A stretch of 64,000 nt of DNA, taken from Liolophura sinensis. Taxonomy: Eukaryota; Mollusca; Polyplacophora; Chitonida; Chitonidae. A program made the translations under genes and the position numbers. The DNA lies in the NCBI RefSeq assembly GCF_032854445.1, contig NC_088303.1, forward strand, positions 33,709,265-33,773,264. Reading direction: 5' to 3'. This document shows positions 48,940 through 61,279 of this stretch, piece after piece (position 1 is the stretch's first letter; each line of letters begins with the position of its first letter). The notes under the pieces are model-generated. The model had not been told where the DNA came from. It worked only from the letters and a program-made list of their open reading frames with translations, and ran no database searches.

Positions 48940-49875
48940 GATATACGGGGATATTTTGGGAATTGAGAAATATTACTGATTAACGAACTCTTGCAATTCT
49001 GTCAGTACCTTGGCATCTTTCTATCTAGTTACCACTATGGTGGAATAGAATAGGTGGATTGCAGTTATCACATTATTCAATGGACTATTGTCTTTGTTCA
49101 GACCTGGTGCTGACAAAAACCCTGTTTATTCCTGGTCAGGATATACTAATCCTGGAATAACATCACGGAAATGACTTAATTACTCTGGGAACCTGCAAAA
49201 AGTCACTGAGGTGACTAAAGACACGTAAAAGGAGCAAGGAATCGAAACTTGATCAGTAGGCTTAGAATTGGGTTTGGGAGATGGCGCTGAGCTTGACCTT
49301 AATGACTTTTAACGTATTAAGACAAACGATTTCTCATCATGCTCAGTGTGAGCCTTTCACCTGTTGTACCATATATCCGACTTAGCCACAGCGGCCTACG
49401 GGCCTACGGTATTTGTAATATCAATTCCTGAAAATCTAATTTTCTGCCACCCTTCACTCTCTACAAAAATGTTGTTTGAACGCTTACACTTAAAACTGAC
49501 TAACTCTAGCAATTCAGTGACTTAGCATCTTCCTATCTAGTTATATCTATGGCTTATTTGAACGTACACGAGGATTAATATAGCATTATAGCATTGTTTA
49601 ATAGTCTGATGTTTTTTGGTCCAACCTGGTGCTCATCAGAAGCCTGTTTATTCCTGGTCAGAATATTCCAGGAATAACATTATGTAGATGGCTTAAGACG
49701 GACGTGCAAACATCGACCATCCGAGACCACTAAAAACACGTAAAAGGAGCAAAGGCCTTAGGAATCGGTAGGAGAGGTCACGCTGAACTTGATGGTACTT
49801 ACCATGAAACGTATTAGGACAAACGATTTCTTCTTATCCTCAGTGTGAGTACGATGAACTCTTTCATTAGTAAAC
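48940..49875 (+). repeat. Dispersed 2-kb repeat, two partial plus copies in tandem
   Basis: The same segment occurs at about 48980-49340 and 49480-49860. Each runs from TTGGCATCTTTCTATCTAGT or CTTAGCATCTTCCTATCTAG through CTGTTTATTCCTGGTCAG and CGTAAAAGGAGCAA to ACGTATTA(A/G)GACAAACGAT. A fragment of reversed SINE body and head (CAGAGAGGAAGCCAGCATG) follows at 49876-49975. Confidence 0.7.
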
Positions 49876-50029
49876 AACACTTACGGCCAGAGAGGAAGCC
49901 AGCATGAGCTGGGCTTGAACTCGCATTGACCGCATTGATGAGAGGCTCCTAGGTCATTGCACCGTACTGGTGCGTAACACCTCCCCACTAATACATTAGA
50001 AAATGGCAAAAACATATAACATTACGTTT

Positions 50030-52200
50030 TTTTTTTTTTTTACAAATATCTAAATCCACTAACAAGTTTTATGCACAATCACACTATAAATTTATTTAAG
50101 CGAGGTTAGATATGAAATGATTGATCGTACGAGATGTCCGTAAGATATGCTAGACACGATTTCCTCGTATTCGATACAGTCCCTTTGTCATCTCTATACG
50201 AATCACGGGAGATGAAGCATAGAATCTGGTGATTTTTTTCCCCAGTGCGCCTTGGCATCTAACTGGTTTGCGAACATATGGGTCGGTGTTGATAGTTAAT
50301 GTCGATGTATAGACATCGATTAAATGCGACTGAGTTTACATATGGCTTCAAGTAAAAAGGAGCTATTATAGATTATGTCATCATGAAGATCGAGAAGCTC
50401 TGTGTATGTTTGTCTGTACTCAGCTCATATCTTATAATCTACGTGTGAATGCTTCGTAAAGAATCCCCACACGATATACGCTGTGAAAAGCAGATTTCAT
50501 CAGGCTAACAGGAGTGCTCTTACATCACAATGTAATAACATGATATAGGTTTATGGAAACTCCAATCGTGTTTATTTGAATCTATACAACACTAACCAAA
50601 GTCATTTTATGCTCCATCAGCGTTGGTATATAGATTGTACAATGAAGGGTTTGCGGTAGGAAGTCTAACAACAGGAAATCCTGTCTTACAGGCACGTTAT
50701 TGGAGCTGACTTAATTAATGCGGACTCGCCTTAAACAAGACTTCAATGCTTCACTATATACGAGTTATATCCTGTTTAGCCTCGTCCAAACATAATGTGG
50801 TTGTGTACAAAACCTTACGCTCTTCCATTAACGGACGGGCTAATATGTTCCATCAAGATCTTCGTTATATAACGACTGAGAGACGAGCTGAGGGCATCAA
50901 TTCTCTCCGTACATCAATCCACACCAAATCACGAGGGATGCCGGCTTTCATAAATAAACAACCTTATTTCCGTTATAAAACAGACTGTGTGGAATACTAT
51001 ACTGACAGAGAAACCATGACGTTTATCGTAATTTATATGGTGTACTCTTAGACAATTGTCAAACATTGTTGTCATTTTGAACTAAAGAAACAATTTCCCA
51101 CAGACATGCAATTCTTCATATCATATGTTGCAGTCAGAGAATTTTGTCATGTACAATATAATTCCAAACCGTAATATAATAAAAAAAACGTTGGTTCTGC
51201 CGTCTGTCATTGTCTAAAATCATTGTATAATCAACCTTTGTTGACTAACGGACTCTTATGAGTCAAATGACTTGGCATCTTTCTATCTAATTGTAACTGT
51301 ATCGGGATTAAATGTGTGGATTGCACGTATTACATTATTCAACAAACCGCTCGATTTCACCTGGTGCTCACAAAAAAACCGGTTTATTGTTGGTTAGATG
51401 TTCAATACATAATCCTGGAATAACATCATAGAAATGGCTTAATTACTCTCGCGACTAACCTCAAGTCACTGCGATGACTGAAATCACGTGAAAGGAGCAA
51501 TTAGCCGATACCTGATCAGTAGCCTTAGAATTGTGTTTGGAAGATGACGCTGAACTTGAACGTCTCAGGACAACCGCTTTTTCTTTTACCCCCAAAGTGA
51601 ACACCCTGCCGTCTTTCGTTAACAAAAACACCGCTGACATGTCCATATTTGAAAAGCAGCCAAAATAACTGCAAAGAAGAATAAATCTAGCTTTTCATAT
51701 TTTGACAGACGCCTGTTGTACATCGTATTCGGCTTAGCGCCAGGGCTTTAAAAGTTTTGAATCCTCATCATCAAAATCAACAGAACCCAAGGTGCTTCTT
51801 AAAGACCTTGGAGTCAACCTAATACCGATTACCGATTTGGAATGCTATTGCAAATTTATGCTGTTTTCGAAAATTGGTCTGGACTTTTACCAAACAGACA
51901 GGAAGCCTTTGGTACCAAGAATCGAAAGTCTGAGAGTATTAACTGAGCTCTTGCAAGCCTACATTCTTTAAAGTAATTGTTATCCTGACAATGTGATTGT
52001 GCGGGGAATGGATCGAAAATTTGTTAAAGAAGAAGGATGAGGAAAAGACCTCTGGTGGGGATAATACTGGGCTGAGTAAAATCCTCAATAGAATCTAATA
52101 CTGTTGGTTTGCAAGACTTGGGCATTTTAGACTGTAAGTTCTGTGGCCCGTTCCACTATATTCATTTTCAAAAACTTGCTCACTAAAAGACTAATGAACA
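50030..52200 (+). repeat. Dispersed 2-kb repeat, plus orientation, copy 2
   Basis: Starts with a long T run and CTAAATCCACTAACAAG. It contains GAAGATCGAGAAGCTCTGTG, TGTACTCAGCTC, the ACCTTACGC block, CTTGGCATCTTTCTATCTAA, ACGTGAAAGGAGCAA and GAGAGTATTAACTGAGC, and ends next to the 42-bp satellite. The open frame at 50746-51051 comes from this repeat. Confidence 0.78.
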
Positions 52201-52289
52201 GTATTTTTAAGCCATGCAAAATAGTCTGTGGGTTTCAGTCACAGCTTGTGCCACTCTTTGTCTTAAGACCCATGATTTCCTTCATGATT

Positions 52290-53180
52290 CCTTCAATTAC
52301 ATATTTTGTTAAGTCAAAGGTATCACTAATTCCTTCACTCACACATTTTTTTTCAGTCATGTGTTTCAGTCATTCCTCCACTCACGCATTTTTTTCAGTC
52401 ATGGATTTCACTCATTCCTTCACTCACACATTTTTGTCAGCCATGAGTTTCCCTCATTCCTCCACTCACACATTTTTTTTTTCAGTCATGTGTTTCACTC
52501 ATTCCTCCACTCACACATTTTTGTCAGTCATGGGTTTCACTCATTCCTTCAATCACACATTTTGTTCAGTCATGGTATTCACTCATTCCTTTACTCACAC
52601 ATTTTTTCAGTCATTCGTTTCACTCATTCCTCCACTCACACATTTTTTTTCCTCACACATTTTTCTTCAGTCATGTGTTTCACTCATTCCTTCACTCACA
52701 CATTTTTGTCAGTCATGGGTTTCACTCATTCCTTCACTCACAAATTTCGTTCAGTCATGGGATTCACTCATTCCTTTACTCGCACATTTTTTCAGTCATG
52801 TGTTTCACTCATTCCTTCACTCACACATTTTTTTCCTCACACATCTTTTTCCTCACACATTTTTTTTCAGTCATGGGTATCCCTCATTCCTCCCCTCGCA
52901 CATTTTTTTTCAGTCAAGTGTTTCACTCATTCCTCCACTCACACATTTTTATCAGTCATGTGTTTCACTCATTCCTTCACTCACACATTTTTTTCAATCA
53001 TGGGTTTCACTCATTCCTTCACTCACACATTTGTTTCCAGTCATGGGTTTCACTCATTCCTTCACTCACACATTTTTTTTCAATCATGTGTTTCACTCAT
53101 TCCTTCACTCACACATTTTTTTCAATCATGGGTTTCACTCATTCCTTCACTCACACATTTGTTTCCAGTCATGGGTTGCT
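52290..53180 (+). repeat. 42-bp satellite, about 21 copies
   Basis: The monomer is roughly CAGTCATGGGTTTCACTCAT plus TCCTTCACTCACACATTTTT, 41-44 bp with a variable T run. Because the monomer lacks TAA, TAG and TGA, three plus-strand frames stay open and give 371-, 285- and 172-codon frames of F/S/H repeats. The array is flanked by opposite-orientation copies of the 2-kb repeat (left plus, right minus). Confidence 0.92.
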
Positions 53181-53184
53181 CTTT

Positions 53185-54290
53185 ACAATATGAAGCGATC
53201 AACAGACAGACTGTGTAATTGCCCATTTCAAAGAGATAATTTCCTGATCGTTGGATAGCTCGATTATTCCTTTGAATTTTTGGTTGTTTGTTTAGGTCTG
53301 ACAACGAGTAACAGCGGGTTAGTTTGATTACGGAGGATAGGGTCAGTAATTGTAGTGAGGATTTTCGTCAAACGCCTCTACAAATCAAACCCAAATCCGC
53401 TTTCTTTGACAAATTTTCTGTCCGCTCCGCACAAAGTAACATTGTTGATGTAGCAATCGCTTTGAGGAATACACAAACAGTTCAGTTAATACTCTCAGAC
53501 TTTCGATTCTTGCATGAGACCAACTGCCAAGTTTCGCCAACAGCACAAAACTGTCGGCAATGAAGAAAGACACGTGCCATTGCAAATACAATTTAAAATT
53601 GCCAATCGATCAGATGCGTAGGAACTAGCTGGGGTTGTGGTGACCTTCCTAAATCGGATACCGTGTATAACAGACGACTATCAAAATATGAATAAATAGA
53701 TTTATTCGTCTGCGAGGTTATTTGGCTGTTTTTCAAATACAGCCAAGTTTATTTACCAATGACAGACGTCACCGTATTCATACAGAGAATGACATGAAAT
53801 TGCTTTTGTTCTGTAATACATTTAATAATTACTGCGGTGTGGTCTCTCCAACCCATTCCTAAGCCTACATGCTGATCAAGTCTCGATTCTTCCCTCCTTT
53901 TATGAGTTTTTAGTGACTTTTAATGACGTACCAAGTAATGACGTTATTCCTGTACCGTATTCCTTGACTAAGTATTGGAATTACTGACCAGGAATAAGCA
54001 GGGTTTTTGTAAGCACCAGGCTGAACCGAAAAACAAGTCTTTTGTATAATGCAATCCACATATTCAAATTAGCCATTGTTGTAATTAGACAGAAAAATGC
54101 CAGGTTATTGACTTTATTGTAAGAGTCCGTTAATTAATAATATTTCTTGTGGACAAAGAATGAAGACCCAAACCCTTCTGTTTTAATTATATATTGTAGA
54201 TGAGAGCCTCTTTGTCCATGGGATGCGGGAATCCAATTTCCAAAATATTCCTTATATCAAAGTCACGGGAATCATTTGGGACGCTCGTAA
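53185..54290 (-). repeat. Dispersed 2-kb repeat, reverse orientation, copy 3
   Basis: Its reverse complement aligns with about 51.2-52.1 kb: CAGTTAATACTCTCAGAC then TTTCGATTCTTG, TCAAAATATGAATAAATAG, GACCAGGAATAAGCAGGG. It is nearly identical to 61282-62260 (for example the ATTACGGAGGATAGGGTC and GATTTTCGTCAAACGCC blocks), including an open frame of 79 codons at 53324 and 61430 that I regard as repeat-derived. Confidence 0.78.
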
Positions 54291-54393
54291 AGAAACAGTA
54301 ACTTTGTACCTGTGTGAAGAAATGTACGTTTATCTGTGATACATGTTTTATTTTATCAGTTGCATTGAGAAAGGGGACTTAAAAACAGTTTGA

Positions 54394-54398
54394 GTAGA
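54394..54398. repeat. Target-site duplication of the solo LTR, left copy
   Basis: GTAGA directly before the TG end; matching copy at 55161-55165. Confidence 0.85.
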
Positions 54399-55160
54399 TG
54401 TTATGTGCACAACTGCCGTCAGCTTCTAAATTTAGCTTGCCATTGGTTACATATGCTGAGTTCAGGGCCTGCTGTCTGCCTCTGCCTTGGAATGTTCCAG
54501 AATACGCTCAGTTCGGGGCCCGTTTGTTTCAAGAATTCAAGAACAAGTGTTCAAGAATTTTCTTATTCTAGACAATTCCACCAGTCTATATAAGACCTAT
54601 GAAAGCAGGTCAAAGGGGAAGAAAGGAGAATTATTGAGAGTTTTGGATGCTTTCGCTGTGTGTTACTTTAGTAGGCCCTTTGTGCTGAATTTTGGTGTCT
54701 TTATAGCCTCTGGCTTTGTTATATCTTATCTCCACCAAGCACTTGTTCAGTCGGAACTTGTATATTTAATTTGTGCTCTTGTGTACACAGTGCTTATTAG
54801 TACACGGACCCTGTCTGTGGAATTTTGTGTATATTTCGTCATACACACAGTTATACTGTGGATTTTCCCTCTTATGGATATTGCCTCTGTGCATTTTTTT
54901 AAGCATTGTGGAGTATATGCGTCCGTTTGGACTTGACACCGTTGTACATGTAAGTACTTTAGTATTTGTATAGATACTGCTATCCTTTCTTGTTAAACTT
55001 AAGTACTTTAGTATTTGTGAAAGTCTTGTTATCTGTTCTTGTTAAACGTAAAAGTTGTAAAATAAAATCTGCTGGTTTTGGTAACTTTTTTGTGTGGCTA
55101 AACTGTCGTGTATTTCCAACAAGCCATCTCTTTACAATACAGACAGTTCGGGTCGTAACA
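54399..55160 (+). mobile_element. Solo LTR of a retrotransposon, 762 bp
   Basis: Starts TGTTATG and ends CGTAACA, so the ends are TG...CA short inverted repeats. It is flanked by a 5-bp direct duplication, GTAGA (54394-54398 and 55161-55165). Inside are a TATA box (TATATAAG, 54587-54594) and a poly(A) signal (AATAAA, 55061-55066), in the order expected of an LTR. Two short internal duplications are visible (AAGTACTTTAGTATTTGT, and CTCAGTTCGGGGCC against CTGAGTTCAGGGCC). No internal retroelement region adjoins it, so recombination between LTRs probably removed it. The 149-codon open frame at 54487 lies wholly inside the LTR, matches no family I know, and is probably incidental. The strand is inferred from the TATA and poly(A) order. 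Confidence 0.88.
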
Positions 55161-55311
55161 GTAGACTAAACTCGGATTCCCATATTGATTCACGTGACAC
55201 GAGGGTACGAGAATCGGTTTGAATTCCGGCAAAAGTTTCACAAAAATTAGCCCTATATATAATACAAAAAATTAAGGAACTATATATCGTTTGGAAAATC
55301 ACGAAAATGTT

Positions 55312-55385
55312 TGATTTATTTCGTTGGCGTTTTACGCCTACTCAGTAATATTCCATTTATGCGACGGCGACGACAGTATTGGGCA
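55312..55385 (-). repeat. SINE tail, reverse orientation
   Basis: TTGATTTATTTCGTTGGCG, TTTTACGCC, AATATTCCATTTATGCGACG match the GGCGTAAAAC family tail in reverse. Confidence 0.65.
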
Positions 55386-55569
55386 AATTAACCATATTGT
55401 AGCATACAACATAAATTATAATAAGTCTGTAGGCTCCTATAGTATTTCTCGCAGTCTTTGTTGTATAACTGAAATTGGGTTTAGTGGTATTTACCTGAAG
55501 ACAACCATCATTGGTTTCTGCGGATTAATATGACGAAGTTTTTGTCAGAATATATATAGTATAGCCCAC

Positions 55570-56036
55570 CCATCAGTCCATATAAAGTTTTGTGCACAAT
55601 CACGTTATCTTTGAATATCTTTTCGCGAGGTAATATATGATAAAATTGTTTGCTTAAGCCTTGCCCGCGTTAAATAAGCTTATATAACGTGCGTGAGATG
55701 TAATTAACGTATATCAATTAATACCAATATTAAGGCAGATAAGCAGAGATTCTGGTGATGTTTTTTTCGCCATCTTTTTGAATTTTTGAATCTGTTGGAA
55801 TTGCGAATATATAGATTACTATTGTACAGATATACGGACAAATACGACTGTTTACATAAATATGTCTAAATGATAGCCTGAGCAAGGATACAAAGTAAAT
55901 GAACTATTATAGACCATCTCATCATAAGGATCGAGAGGCTCTCTGTATCTTTGTCTGTACTCAGCCCGCATTTCATAATCTACTTCGGAAAATGGGCTCA
56001 AAGAAGCTTCGGAAGATATAAACTGTGATAAGCAGC
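55570..56036 (+). repeat. Dispersed 2-kb repeat, plus orientation, copy 4, first part
   Basis: TTTTGTGCACAATCACGTTAT, the GATAGCCTGAGCAAGGATAC and GATCGAGAGGCTC blocks and GTGATAAGCAGCTTTC match the start of the plus-orientation copies. It is interrupted by the 21-bp array and resumes at 56767. Confidence 0.7.
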
Positions 56037-56766
56037 TTTCTTTCCTAACAGATAGGGAATCTTTCCTCACAGATAGGGAATCTTTCCTAACAGAAAGGGA
56101 ATCTTTCCTAACAGATAGGGAATCTTTCCTAACAGATGGGAAATCTTTCCTAACAGATAGGGAATCTTTCCTAACAGATAGGGAATCTTTCCTAACAGAT
56201 GGGGAATCTTTCCTAACAGAAAGGGGAATCTTTCCTAACAGATAGGGAATCTTTCCTAACAGATAAGGAATCTTTCCTAACAGATAGGGAATCTTTCCTA
56301 ACACAAAGGGAATCTTTCCTAACAGACTTTCCTAACAGATGGGGAATCTTTCCTAACAGATAGGAAATCTTTCCTAACAGAAAGGGAATCTTTCCTAACA
56401 GATAGGGAAGCTTTCCTAACAGATAGGGAATCTTTCCTAACAGAAAGGGAATCTTTCCTAACAGATGGGGAATTTCCTAACAGATAGGGAATCTTTCCTA
56501 ACAGATAGGGAATCTTTCCTAACAGATAGGGAAGCTTTCCTAACACAAAGGGAATCTTTCCTAACAGACTTTCCTAACAGATGGGGAATCTTTCCTAACA
56601 GATAGGGAATCTTTCCTAACAGAAAGGGAATCTTTCCTAACAGATAGGGAATCTTTCCTAACAGATAGGGAATCTTTCCTAACAGAAAGGGAATCTTTCC
56701 TAACAGATAGGGAATCTTTCCTAACAGATGGGGAATCTTTCCTAACAGATGGGGAATCTTTCTATG
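56037..56766. repeat. 21-bp minisatellite, about 34 copies
   Basis: The monomer is CTTTCCTAACAGATAGGGAAT, with variants AGAAAGGG, AGATGGGG and ACACAAAGGG. A block with CTAACACAAAGGGAATC and an adjacent short monomer occurs twice about 242 bp apart, so segments of the array were duplicated. Other copies of the host repeat have a single related sequence at this position (TTACGTAACAGATGG near 58998 and 62318), so the array grew from the element's own sequence. The length is a multiple of three, which gives heptapeptide-repeat open frames on the minus strand (LGKIPYL or SVRKDSL); these are not supported as genes. Confidence 0.93.
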
Positions 56767-58060
56767 TATATCTATTATGTATACTCTAAGAAAATTGACA
56801 AACATTGTCGTCATTTTGAAAAAAAAACAATTTCCAACAGATATGTAGTTCTTCATATCATATGTTGCACTCAGATAATAATGTCATGTACAATGCAATT
56901 ACATTGGATAAACCACAGTACGATAAAAGAAAAGGTGAGCTCTGCCATCTGCCATTGTCTTAAAATCATTGCATAATTAACACCGTCATTGAATAACGGA
57001 CTCTTACCAGTCAAATGCCATGGCATCTTTCCATCTAACTGTATCCAAGGCAGAATTGAATATGTGGAATTGAATATTAATATAAATATATGAATATTAA
57101 TTGCAGCAGGAATCATATTACTCAATAAACCACTGGTTTTCGGTTAAACCAAAACCCTGTTTACTTTTGGTCAGGATATTCAATACATAATCCAGGAAAA
57201 ACATGGTGGAAATGGCGGAATTACCCTCTGGGCGTGCGAACGTAAAGTTACTGAGATGACTGAAACACGTAAAAGAGGCAAAGAATGGAAACCTTATCAG
57301 TAGGCTGAGGAATAGGTTGGAGAGATCACACTGAATTCACTTGTCGGTAATTACTTTTAAACGTATTACGACAAACGATCGCTTTTTATCCTTAGTGTGA
57401 GCACGGTACAGTCTTTCAGTAATACACAAACAGCGGATATGGTTATTTTTGAAACGTAGCCAAAATTACTGCGCAGGCGAATAAATCTAGTTTTTCATAT
57501 TTTCATAGACGCCTGTTGTACACTGTATCAGACTTAGCTCCAGACGAGGTTTAAATCCTCATTAGGACGGTCAACACAACCCAAGCTTATTCCGGCTAAT
57601 AGCTGGCCTGTGGATTACCGATTTGGAATGGTATATATTGGCAAAGCTTAGCGTGTGGAGTTTTACGAGAAAGACAGGAAAACTTCTGTCTCGAGAATGA
57701 AAAGTCTCAGAGCATTAACTGAGCCGTTTATACGTTATTCAAAGTGACTGTTACTTTAGCAATGTGGTTGTGATTGGAATAAAAAGAATTTTTTTCTTTC
57801 AAAGCAGGAGTATTTGGATACGACCTACGGCGGGGAGAATACAGGGCTGACTCCAATCCCTAATACAGCTGTTGAGTCAATCGCCCGTGATCAACGCTTA
57901 CGTCTGTCTCAAGGTACTCTGGGCTACTCTGTGCCAAAGCTAAACAAGACAAAGAATACATAATCTAACTGTCCAACAAGCAGGAAATTATCTCTTTGAA
58001 ATGGGCAAATACACGGCCTGCCTGTTGATCGCTACATATTGAAAAGAGCACATTCAATGA
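56767..58060 (+). repeat. Dispersed 2-kb repeat, plus orientation, copy 4, second part
   Basis: Resumes with ATTGACAAACATTGTCGTC, then CATGGCATCTTTCCATCTAA, CTTTTGGTCAGGATATTCAA, ACGTAAAAGAGGCAAAGAAT, GCCTGTTGTACACTGTATC and CAAGCAGGAAATTATCTC, in the order seen in copies 2 and 5. Confidence 0.75.
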
Positions 58061-58234
58061 TTGGAATCATTCGCCGTTCGCACAAGATCATATTTTTCTA
58101 ACGGAGGCATTATTTATCGCTTAGTCTTTTTCTTCTACCGATATCCTTTGACGGTTGACATTACTGAACGGAGGTTGGAACATACCATTATGAAAACGTA
58201 ATAGCATCGAATGGAGAACATATTCATAACTTCA

Positions 58235-58430
58235 AATTTATTTTGTATATTTGGTGTTTTGCGCCGCACTTCAAAATATTTCACTAATGCGACAACAGTC
58301 AGCATTATGGTGGGAGGAAATAGCCATCCACAGGTTTCTGGCCAACCTTCCCACTTACGGCCGGAGAGGAAGCCAGCATGAGCTGGGCTTGAACTCACAA
58401 CGACCACAGTGATGAGGCTCAAGGGGGAAT
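58235..58430 (-). repeat. SINE, GGCGTAAAAC-tail family, near full length
   Basis: Plus-strand order TTGGTGTTTTGCGCCGCAC, CAGCATTATGGTGGGAGG, CTTACGGCCGGAGAGGAAGC, CAGCATGAGCTGGGCTTGAA, CTCACAACGACC. The 112-codon minus frame here comes from the SINE. Confidence 0.85.
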
Positions 58431-58539
58431 GCGCCTTGCACACACACTTAACAGTAAATTTTCCTGTCGGCACCTAACTATAACTACCCTTGTGTTGCAA
58501 TAGGAAACGGGAAAACATATGTACTATTCAAGCTTTTTA

Positions 58540-60470
58540 AAATAAATATCTAAATCAATGAGCAAGCTTTATGCACAACCACATTATCTTTGGACGAGGT
58601 TAGATATGATATAGCTGATTACTTCAGAGGTGTTCGCAAAGTAGGCAAGACACGATTTCCTTTTGTTCGATACAGTCCTTTCGTTGTATCATCTATGTAT
58701 GAATAACGGGAGATGAAGCATAGAATTTGGTAATTTTATTTCCCGAATGCGCTTTCGCATCTTAATGGTTTGCGAACATATGTGTTGGTGTTGAATAGAA
58801 ATCGATAAATACGACTGAGTTTATATATGTCTATAAGTAAAAAAAAAATAGAAATATAATTATAGATCATCTCATCATGAAGATCGAGAAGCTCTGTGTA
58901 TGTTTGTCTGTACTCAGCTCGAATCTCATATTCTACGTGTAAAGACGGGTTTAAAGAATCCCCAGAAAATATACACTGTGATAAGCAGATTTCTTACGTA
59001 ACAGATGGAGAGTGGTGCATCACGCTAGCATCAATGCTCCTATAACTCAGCATATCCTTATGTTGGTCTGCGAAAACTCAGCAAAACTTTTTTTGTATCT
59101 GTACAACACTAACCCATATCCTCAGTAAGAAAGCAGATTATATGAGTATGTTTCAATAGGAAAATAAAACCGCCAGAATGTATTTATGCTGTATCAGCCC
59201 AATGAATGGGTTACGGTAGGGAAAGGTCTAACAACAGGAAATCCTGCCTTACAGGCACGTTATGGGAGTTGACTTAATTAACGTGGACACGCCTTAAACA
59301 ATCGGTAAGAATGATTCACTATATAGTTACATTTTGTTAATAAGCTCATCAAAAATTAGTCTGTAAAAAAACCTTACGCCTTGCCACAGAGAGGTGGGCT
59401 AGTATGTTCCCTTAGAGATTATTGTCATGTACTATATAATTCCAAACCGCAATGTAATCAAAGAAATGGTGAGTTTTGCCATCTGTCATTGTCGTAAAAA
59501 TCATTGTATAATTACTACCGTAACTGATTAACGATTCAAATGACCTGGCATCTTTCTGTCTAATTGTAACTGTGGTAAAACTGAATGTGTGAGTTACAGA
59601 TATCGTTTTATTAAATAAACCGCTGGTTTTCGGTTCATACTGGTGCTGACTGAACCCTATTTATTCTTGGTCAGGATATTCAATACATAATCCAGGAATA
59701 ATAACATGGAAATGGCTTAATTGCTCTCGGGACGTGCAGACCTCAAGCCACTGAGATGACTGAAAACACGTAAAAGGAGCAAAGAATCGAAATCTGATCA
59801 TTGAGCTTGGAATTGGGTTAGGGAGATGACGCTGACCTTGACGGCAATAGCTAAACGTATTAGGACAACCGATTTTTCTTTTATCCACAAGTGAACACGG
59901 TGTCTCCTTTCATTAATAAACAACCTGTGAACATGCAAATATTTGAAAAGCAGCCAAAATAACTGCTGAGGAGAATAAATCTAGCTTCTAATATTTTGAC
60001 AGACGCCCGTTTTGCACCGTATTCGTCTTAGCGCCAGAGACGAGCGTTAAATCCTCATCACAAAGATCACCAGAATCCCAGCTGGTTCTTAAAGGCTTTC
60101 GGGGTCAGGATAATAGCTAACGATTTGGAATGGTAGTTCAAATGGTAGTTCAAATCTGAGAGTATTAACTGAACTACTTATAATCCTACATTCTTGTAAT
60201 TGTAAAAGTAATTGTTATCTTAACAAGGTGGTTGTGTGGGGAATGGATCGAAAATTTGTTGAAGAAGAAGGATTAGGAAAAGATCTCTGGCGCTGGGTAA
60301 AATCATTGAGTCAGTCGTCCGTGATCAAAGCTTGTGCCTGTTTCAAAATCAAGATAAACAAGACACAAAAAAGTCAAAGGAATAATCGGTCCGTCCAACA
60401 AGCAGGAAATTATCTCTTAAAATGAGCAAATACACGGTCTGGCTATTGGTCGCTACACATTAAAAAGAAC
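58540..60470 (+). repeat. Dispersed 2-kb repeat, plus orientation, copy 5
   Basis: The most complete plus copy: CTAAATCAATGAGCAAG start, GAAGATCGAGAAGCTCTGTG, CTTACGTAACAGATGG, ACCTTACGCCTTGCC, CTGGCATCTTTCTGTCTAAT, ACGTAAAAGGAGCAAAGAAT, GAGAGTATTAACTGAAC and CAAGCAGGAAATTATCTC. A short satellite follows at 60790. Confidence 0.78.
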
Positions 60471-60789
60471 ACTATCAATAATTGGAATCAAAAGACCTTT
60501 GAATACGGATCATATTTCGGTCTGCGGTTACTCTTATTTGTATACATATTATTTGACGGCAGGCATTATTGAACAGCGCTTTGAACTGACCGTTAAAATT
60601 TAAAAGAAGCTAGAAAGTTTTTAAAAATCTACATTGTCTTACAGTAAATTTGTGACACTGTTGGTTTGTAACTGTAAGCTCTGTTGCCCGATCCACTATG
60701 TTAATTTTCAAAACACATTCTCACTAAAAGACTAATCAACAGTATTTCTAAGCCGTGCAAAATAGTCCTTGTGTTTCAGACACAGGGTG

Positions 60790-60932
60790 TGTCACTCTTT
60801 CTCTTGAGTCATGGGTTTCGCTCATTCCTTCACTTACCTATTTTGTTCAGTTCATGGGTTTCACTCATCCCTTCACTCACACATTTTCTTCAGTCATGGG
60901 TTTCACTCATTCCTTCACTCACACATTTTGTT
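60790..60932 (+). repeat. 42-bp satellite, 3-4 copies
   Basis: GTCATGGGTTTC(G/A)CTCATTCC and TTCACTCACACATTTT monomers, the same family as 52290-53180. It lies between a plus copy (58540-60470) and a minus copy (61280-62270) of the 2-kb repeat, the same arrangement as at 50-54 kb. The leader (CACTAAAAGACTAATCAACAG) is also shared. Confidence 0.88.
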
Positions 60933-61279
60933 TTTCAAGAAAGAATATTATTTTGAACACTTCATTGGTGTGACCTCGTCTTGTGACCTTTTGTATAATT
61001 GGGATATGAGTTCGACTAGTTCGGTAAAAACCAATGGAATAAGGAAGGAACAAAAGAAAGGCCAAGTGAAATGATTACTGGTATGAAGGGTAGCCACTTG
61101 GTGGTATAGTTTAACACCAAAACGAAAATTTACCGAATAGTGGAGATTACTCCATGCGATATTTTCATAATAATACGTTCCTCCAATCACCGTTCAGTAA
61201 TGTCAACCGTCAACGCATATGGATCATCCGATTACAAAATACAACCGTGAGCGGAGGTGGCAGATTCCCAATTTCTGAT
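60933..61279. other. Spacer between satellite and reverse repeat
   Basis: Contains short open frames only; no family recognised. Confidence 0.35.

Noticed and set aside
52143-53258. 371-codon open frame rich in Phe, Ser and His
   Set aside because: It is the translation of a 42-bp satellite that happens to lack stop codons; three frames are open at once and the reading shifts with T-run length.
53324-53563. 79-codon frame shared with 61430-61669, possible gene family
   Set aside because: Both lie in nearly identical copies of the dispersed 2-kb repeat; no start context or protein family was recognised.
54487-54936. 149-codon hydrophobic frame, possible membrane protein
   Set aside because: It lies entirely inside the 762-bp solo LTR, downstream of its TATA box. 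Two other open frames overlap it and no family fits.
55852-56856. Heptapeptide-repeat frames (LGKIPYL, SVRKDSL), possible leucine-rich or heptad protein
   Set aside because: A 21-bp tandem array inside a dispersed repeat; several frames are open and no start or splice context supports them.
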